Positions 60,050 through 64,000 of a stretch of 64,000 nucleotides of DNA are shown one piece after another (position 1 is the stretch's first letter; the number at the start of each line of letters is the position of its first letter). The translations under genes were made by a program, and so were the position numbers. Location: the NCBI RefSeq assembly GCF_001428605.1, contig NZ_LMID01000002.1:1-64000 (forward strand). Reading direction: 5' to 3'. The stretch comes from Sphingomonas sp. Root720. GTDB taxonomy: Bacteria > Pseudomonadota > Alphaproteobacteria > Sphingomonadales > Sphingomonadaceae. Under the pieces are notes generated by a model. It did no database searches and had not been told where the DNA came from. It saw only the letters and a list, made by a program, of their open reading frames with translations.

Positions 60050-61780
60050 TCAGGCTGCGGGCGGCGCGGCGCCGTCCGACAGCCGGCCCGCCTCGATCCG
60101 GACGATCCGGTCGGCGCGGTCGAGCATGAAGCCGCCATGGCTGATCGTCACGATCGTCACCCGCCCGTGCAGCGCGGCAATCGCATCGGCGATCACCGCC
60201 TGGTTGCCGGGATCGAGCGCGCTCGTCGCCTCGTCGAGGATCAGCAGTTCCGGACGGGTGAGCAAGGCGCGCGCGAGCGCGAGACGCTGGCGTTCGCCGC
60301 CCGACAGGCGGACGCCGTTATCGCCCACCTGGGTTTCGAGGCCGGCCGGAAGCGCGGCGACGAAACCGGCCGATGCGGCCGCGAGCGCGTCGTCCATCTC
60401 GGCCTCGGTGGCATCGGGCGCCACCGCCAGCAGATTGTCGCGGATCGTGCCGTTGAGCAGCGCCGACTGCTGCTCGACATAGCCGACCGAACGGCGCCAG
60501 CGCAGCCGCTCGGCGCCCGTGATCGCTATGCCATCGATGCTGATAGTGCCATGGTCGGGCTCGATCATGCCCATCAGCAGGTCGGCGAGCGTGCTCTTGC
60601 CCGCGCCCGATGGGCCGACGATCGCGGTCGTCGTCCGCGCGGGGATGGTCAGCGAGACCCCGTCGAGCACAGCGCGGCGCCGGCCCGGGTGCGACAGCGA
60701 GATGCCGTCGAGGCGCAGCGCCTCGCCCAGGACGAACCTCGGCGCGCCGGGAACGGCGTCTGGCTCGGCGGCCGCGTCGAGCCGGTCGATCAGCTCCAGC
60801 ACGGTCTCGGCGGCGGGGACCGCGTGCAGCCAGGTGCTCCAGCTGTCCTGGACGCGTCCGATCATCGGCCCCAGCCGGACGATCGCATAGAGCAGCGGCA
60901 GCAGCTTCGCGATCGGCAGGCCCATCAGGACATGGCCGAAGCCCACCAGCGCGACCCCGAACAGCGCGGTCACGATCTGCCCGAAGGCCGAGATCCGGCC
61001 GAGATTGGCGGCATGGTGGATCTGCAGCGCCCGGAACCGATCGACCGTCGCGTCGAGTTCCGCCTGCGCATGCTCCTGCCGGTGCAGCAGGCGGTTGAGC
61101 CGCACGCCGGACATGCCCTCCTGCGCGATCCGGTGCACGTCCTGGGCGACCGGTCCAATTTCCCGGCCCAGCCGCGCCACCTGCGCGCGCCTGCCCATCA
61201 GCAACAGGCCCACGAGCAGACCGCCGCCCATCGCCACCAGCGCGGTCTGCCACGATATCAGCACGATGACCGCCAGATGGGTCAGGATCGATATCACCAG
61301 CGCGAGGAGCTGCGTCGCCGCGAACAGGCCGACGCCCAGCCGCCCGAGCTGGGTCGACATGACGGCGACATGATCGGCGGTGCGTTGCGCCGACAGCCAG
61401 CGCCACTCGGCGCGTCCGACCGCCGCGAACAGGCGGCGGCGCAGATCGTCGACGACATGATATTCGAGGGTGCGCTGCTCGAGGATCGAGGCCCGGCTGA
61501 TCAGCGCGCGCGTCACGACGATGGCGACGCCCAGCGCGAGGACGAGCAGGATCGCCTGGGCGTCGGGCAGCCCGATCCGGTCGACGATCCGCCGCACCGC
61601 CGACTCGCGCTGGTCGAGTGCGGCGAGGATCGGGATCAGCACCAGCAGGCCCACGCCTTCGGTCAGGCTCGTCAGGATCGACAGGACCACGACCCGTCCC
61701 ACCCGCGGCTTGCCCCGCAACAGGTCTAGCAGCATCGCCAGGGGCGTGCGCGAAGGAACGGGGCCGGCCGGTGATCGCAT
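60050..61780 (-). CDS. ABC exporter, fused membrane and ATPase domains
   Basis: 576 residues: six membrane helices in the first 320 residues, then an ATPase with Walker A IVGPSGAGKSTL, signature LSGGERQRLALARALL, Walker B LLILDEATSALD and H-loop TISHGG. It is a half-size type IV exporter working as a dimer; related proteins move lipids, peptides or drugs. No accessory protein is encoded beside it. It converges with the HbpS gene and diverges from the monooxygenase. Confidence 0.93.
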   Translation of the reverse strand: MRSPAGPVPSRTPLAMLLDLLRGKPRVGRVVVLSILTSLTEGVGLLVLIPILAALDQRESAVRRIVDRIGLPDAQAILLVLALGVAIVVTRALISRASILEQRTLEYHVVDDLRRRLFAAVGRAEWRWLSAQRTADHVAVMSTQLGRLGVGLFAATQLLALVISILTHLAVIVLISWQTALVAMGGGLLVGLLLMGRRAQVARLGREIGPVAQDVHRIAQEGMSGVRLNRLLHRQEHAQAELDATVDRFRALQIHHAANLGRISAFGQIVTALFGVALVGFGHVLMGLPIAKLLPLLYAIVRLGPMIGRVQDSWSTWLHAVPAAETVLELIDRLDAAAEPDAVPGAPRFVLGEALRLDGISLSHPGRRRAVLDGVSLTIPARTTTAIVGPSGAGKSTLADLLMGMIEPDHGTISIDGIAITGAERLRWRRSVGYVEQQSALLNGTIRDNLLAVAPDATEAEMDDALAAASAGFVAALPAGLETQVGDNGVRLSGGERQRLALARALLTRPELLILDEATSALDPGNQAVIADAIAALHGRVTIVTISHGGFMLDRADRIVRIEAGRLSDGAAPPAA

Positions 61781-61876
61781 CGCCTGCGTGCATAGGTGGT
61801 CGGTGTCGATTCATCCAGCCGCGGATGGGCCGCATCGCGATTGGCTTGGAACCGGGGCTGTCGTAGGGATGAGGAG

Positions 61877-63673
61877 ATGAGCGACATTCCGAACCCCGTC
61901 GGCGAAGCCGATATCCTGATCGTCGGTGCGGGTCCGGTGGGCCTGGCGCTGGCGGCCGATCTCTCCCGGCACGGCCGGCGCCCGATCGTGCTCGACGGCA
62001 AGGGACAGATCGGCTGGAGCAGCCGGGCGATCTGCCTGTCGCGGCGCAGCCAGGAGATATTCGACCGGATCGGCGCAGGCCCCGCCTTCGCGGCCAAGGG
62101 CCTTCCCTGGTCGCGCGGCAAGACCTTCTACCGAGACGCCCTCGCCTTCGAGCTGCAGATGCCCTTTTCGCCCGACGACGACCGGCACGCGCCGTTCATC
62201 AACCTCCAGCAATATTATAGCGAGCAGTTCCTGCTCGATGCCGCCGAACGGGCCGCGAAAGACGCAGGCCATCCGGGCATCGTCCGCTGGAACCACGACG
62301 TCCGCTCGGTCGAACAGACCGCCGATCATGTGCTGGTCGAAGTCGACACGCCCGACGGAAAGAAGCGCCTCAAGGCCGGATGGCTGGTCGCGGCCGATGG
62401 CGCCCGTTCGGCGGTGCGCCAGGCGCTGGGCCTGAAGCTCGGCGGCGATTCCTACGAGGGCCGCTACCTGATCGCCGACATCGAGGTCGACGGGATCGAA
62501 CGGCCGGTCGAGCGCCATGTCTGGTTCGACCCGCCGTCCCATCCGGGATCGACCGTCATCCTGCACGTCCAGCCGGATCGCATCTGGCGCATCGACATCC
62601 AGCTGCGCGACGACGACGGCGACGAGATGCTGGAGGAGGACCGGCTCCTGCCGCTGCTCCAGGCGCAGCTCGATATGATGGGGGTGACCGCCGGCTGGCG
62701 GCTCGTCTGGAAGAGCATCTACCGCGCCCATGCGCTCACCCTCGACAGCTACGTCCACGGGCGGGTGATGCTGGCGGGGGATGCCGCGCATCTCGTGCCG
62801 ATCTTCGGGGTGCGCGGGCTCAATTCGGGGATCGACGACGCGCATAATCTCGGTTGGAAGCTGGCGTTGGTGGCAGCCGGCAAGGCGCCCCCGGCACTGC
62901 TAGACAGCTATTCGGCCGAACGGCTGCGCGCCACCCGCGAGAATCTCGCCGCGGCGACCAAGAGCACCTGGTTCATGTCGCCGCCGACCCCGGGCTTCGA
63001 ACGGATGCGCGACGCAGTGTTGGCGCTGGCGGGCACGCACCGCTGGGCGGGTGAGCTGCTCAATCCGCGCCAGTCGACCGCGCATGTCTATGACGGCTCG
63101 CCGGTGATCGTGGCCGACGACGACCCCAATGGCGTGCGGCCCGGTTCGGTGGTGCCCAATATGCCGGTCCGCCTCGATGGCGGCGCGGCGCATCTCCACG
63201 ACGCGCTCGCGGCGACGCGCTTCACTCTGCTGCTGTTTGCCGACTATTTGCCGGCCGGGCCGATCCTGCCCTCGACCGACGCCTTCGATGTCGTGACGGT
63301 GGCTGGCGGCGAAGATGCCGGGATCGTCGATGCCGACGGCGCGCTCGCGCGCGTCTTCGCCGCGGATCGCTATCCGGTTCACCTCGTCCGGCCCGACGAG
63401 CATCTCGCCGCCCGGCTCGCCTCCGCCGATCCGACGATGGTCGCCGCGGCGCTCGAGGTCGCGGTCGGCCGGACGCCGCGCGCCACCGGCGGGGGCGCGC
63501 CCGTGGTCCGCAACGACACGCCGCTCGAACGGATGTACGAGGCGATCGCTGCCAGCCTGCCCGATGACGGCGGCGCGGCCGCCGACAGCCTCGCCCGGCT
63601 CTGCCTGCTGCTGTGCAACGAGGCCGGCAGCGCCGACCGCGTCGTGGAACTGGTGGCGGAAGCCAAAGGCTGA
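61877..63673 (+). CDS. FAD-dependent aromatic-type monooxygenase
   Basis: 598 residues from MSDIPNPVGEADILIVGAG. FAD motif GAGPVGLALA, the DG motif VAADGARSAVRQALG and the second FAD motif LAGDAAHLVPIFGVRGLNSGIDDA place it with MhpA/PheA-type flavoprotein hydroxylases that use NAD(P)H to hydroxylate phenolic rings. The C-terminal 150 residues form the thioredoxin-like domain usual in this group. GAGGAG touches the ATG with almost no spacing. Its ring substrate is unknown. Confidence 0.92.
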   Translation: MSDIPNPVGEADILIVGAGPVGLALAADLSRHGRRPIVLDGKGQIGWSSRAICLSRRSQEIFDRIGAGPAFAAKGLPWSRGKTFYRDALAFELQMPFSPDDDRHAPFINLQQYYSEQFLLDAAERAAKDAGHPGIVRWNHDVRSVEQTADHVLVEVDTPDGKKRLKAGWLVAADGARSAVRQALGLKLGGDSYEGRYLIADIEVDGIERPVERHVWFDPPSHPGSTVILHVQPDRIWRIDIQLRDDDGDEMLEEDRLLPLLQAQLDMMGVTAGWRLVWKSIYRAHALTLDSYVHGRVMLAGDAAHLVPIFGVRGLNSGIDDAHNLGWKLALVAAGKAPPALLDSYSAERLRATRENLAAATKSTWFMSPPTPGFERMRDAVLALAGTHRWAGELLNPRQSTAHVYDGSPVIVADDDPNGVRPGSVVPNMPVRLDGGAAHLHDALAATRFTLLLFADYLPAGPILPSTDAFDVVTVAGGEDAGIVDADGALARVFAADRYPVHLVRPDEHLAARLASADPTMVAAALEVAVGRTPRATGGGAPVVRNDTPLERMYEAIAASLPDDGGAAADSLARLCLLLCNEAGSADRVVELVAEAKG

Positions 63674-63707
63674 TCGGTCGCCGGACGACCCGGCGGCGCG
63701 CCTGGGG

Positions 63708-64000
63708 CTATGCCGCCTTGAAGGTGACGACCAGCACGTCGCGATAGGCCGGCTCGCCGGGATCGAGCGGCACGATCGGGGTGACGGCATGGTAGATGCG
63801 GTGATCGTCGACCAGAACGGCATCGAACGGCGCGGCGAGGCAGAAGGCGCCGATCTCTTCGCGATCGCGCCCGTGGATCTTGGTCACCCCCTCCTCGACA
63901 TTGTGGCGGGCTACCAGCATGACCAGCACCCAGTCGACGCCGTCGCGGTGGAGGCCCTCGGGCGTCGGCAGGCCCGCCGCATCGGCGGCCGCCTCGATGC
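63708..64000 (-). CDS. 2OG-Fe(II) oxygenase family protein, C-terminal part (partial)
   Basis: The frame is open from the window edge through 97 codons to a stop. EGLHRDGVDWVLVMLVARHNVEEG carries the H-x-D iron ligands and DDHRIYHAVTPI the second histidine, followed by RDVLVVTFKA at the end. This is the pattern of the 2OG-Fe dioxygenase family that includes amino-acid hydroxylases such as isoleucine dioxygenase. The 5' end is beyond the window. It converges with the monooxygenase gene. Confidence 0.85.
   Translation of the reverse strand, partial: IEAAADAAGLPTPEGLHRDGVDWVLVMLVARHNVEEGVTKIHGRDREEIGAFCLAAPFDAVLVDDHRIYHAVTPIVPLDPGEPAYRDVLVVTFKAA

Noticed and set aside
1-64000. CRISPR array, prophage, integrative element or biosynthetic cluster
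   Set aside because: No direct-repeat array with regular spacers, no integrase, phage structural gene, transposase, NRPS or PKS was seen; the repeats found are inverted and scattered.

Overview
The window is high-GC, almost fully coding DNA that reads as the chromosome of a sphingomonad alphaproteobacterium (Sphingomonas/Rhizorhabdus type). Pointers are a GAAC-N7-GAAC LexA box before ruvCAB, a tolQRAB-pal cluster with a separate cytoplasmic thioesterase, TonB-dependent receptors next to catabolic genes, a DUF4398/OmpA pair, and many short 'cgtcat...atgacg' inverted repeats between genes. This taxonomic reading is inference from gene content and style. Base use is uniform, and no phage, integrase, insertion sequence, plasmid origin or CRISPR array was seen.

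Layout. 1-2814: end of a meta-cleavage aldolase, a small rod-protein-like gene, a secreted amidohydrolase and two unknown small genes. 2836-8166: an operon of three exported proteins (SH3-like, M48 metalloprotease, TPR-CHAT protease-like), the least ordinary locus here. 8489-14760: a shrunken TonB receptor, an SMR exporter, membrane and GNAT/DMT genes, ispG, an isoaspartyl peptidase and a decayed S1/P1 nuclease. 14865-23006: a DEDD exonuclease, then pal-tolBARQ-ybgC, ruvBAC and a YebC gene, all on the minus strand. 23202-26928: branched-chain 2-oxoacid dehydrogenase (E1a, E1b, E2). 27175-34884: an overlapping operon for outer-membrane factor, adaptor, MacB-type ATPase, a tiny ORF, permease, EF-hand protein, response regulator and sensor kinase. 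35127-40589: OmpA/DUF4398, a two-lobed aspartyl protease, a peroxiredoxin, three small DUF genes and a LysR regulator. 40680-45598: leucine catabolism (isovaleryl-CoA dehydrogenase and both methylcrotonyl-CoA carboxylase subunits). 45624-48604: an Rrf2/methyltransferase pair, a SulP transporter with a hairpin-rich leader, and tRNA-Gly(TCC). 48797-52156: a copper-resistance cluster. 52221-60033: a second amidohydrolase, AraC regulator, TonB receptor, PQQ-haem alcohol dehydrogenase and a GlcG/HbpS protein. 60050-64000: an ABC exporter, an aromatic-type FAD monooxygenase and the end of a 2OG-Fe(II) oxygenase.

How it fits together. The bkd genes turn leucine-derived 2-oxoacid into isovaleryl-CoA, and the ivd/mcc genes 15 kb away carry it on to 3-methylglutaconyl-CoA. 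The tol-pal and ruv blocks are housekeeping. Copper detoxification, tripartite efflux with its own two-component system, and receptor-plus-dehydrogenase uptake loci are typical accessory functions of environmental sphingomonads. Many neighbouring genes overlap by 1-4 bases (ATGA, GTGA, TGATG), so translational coupling is common.
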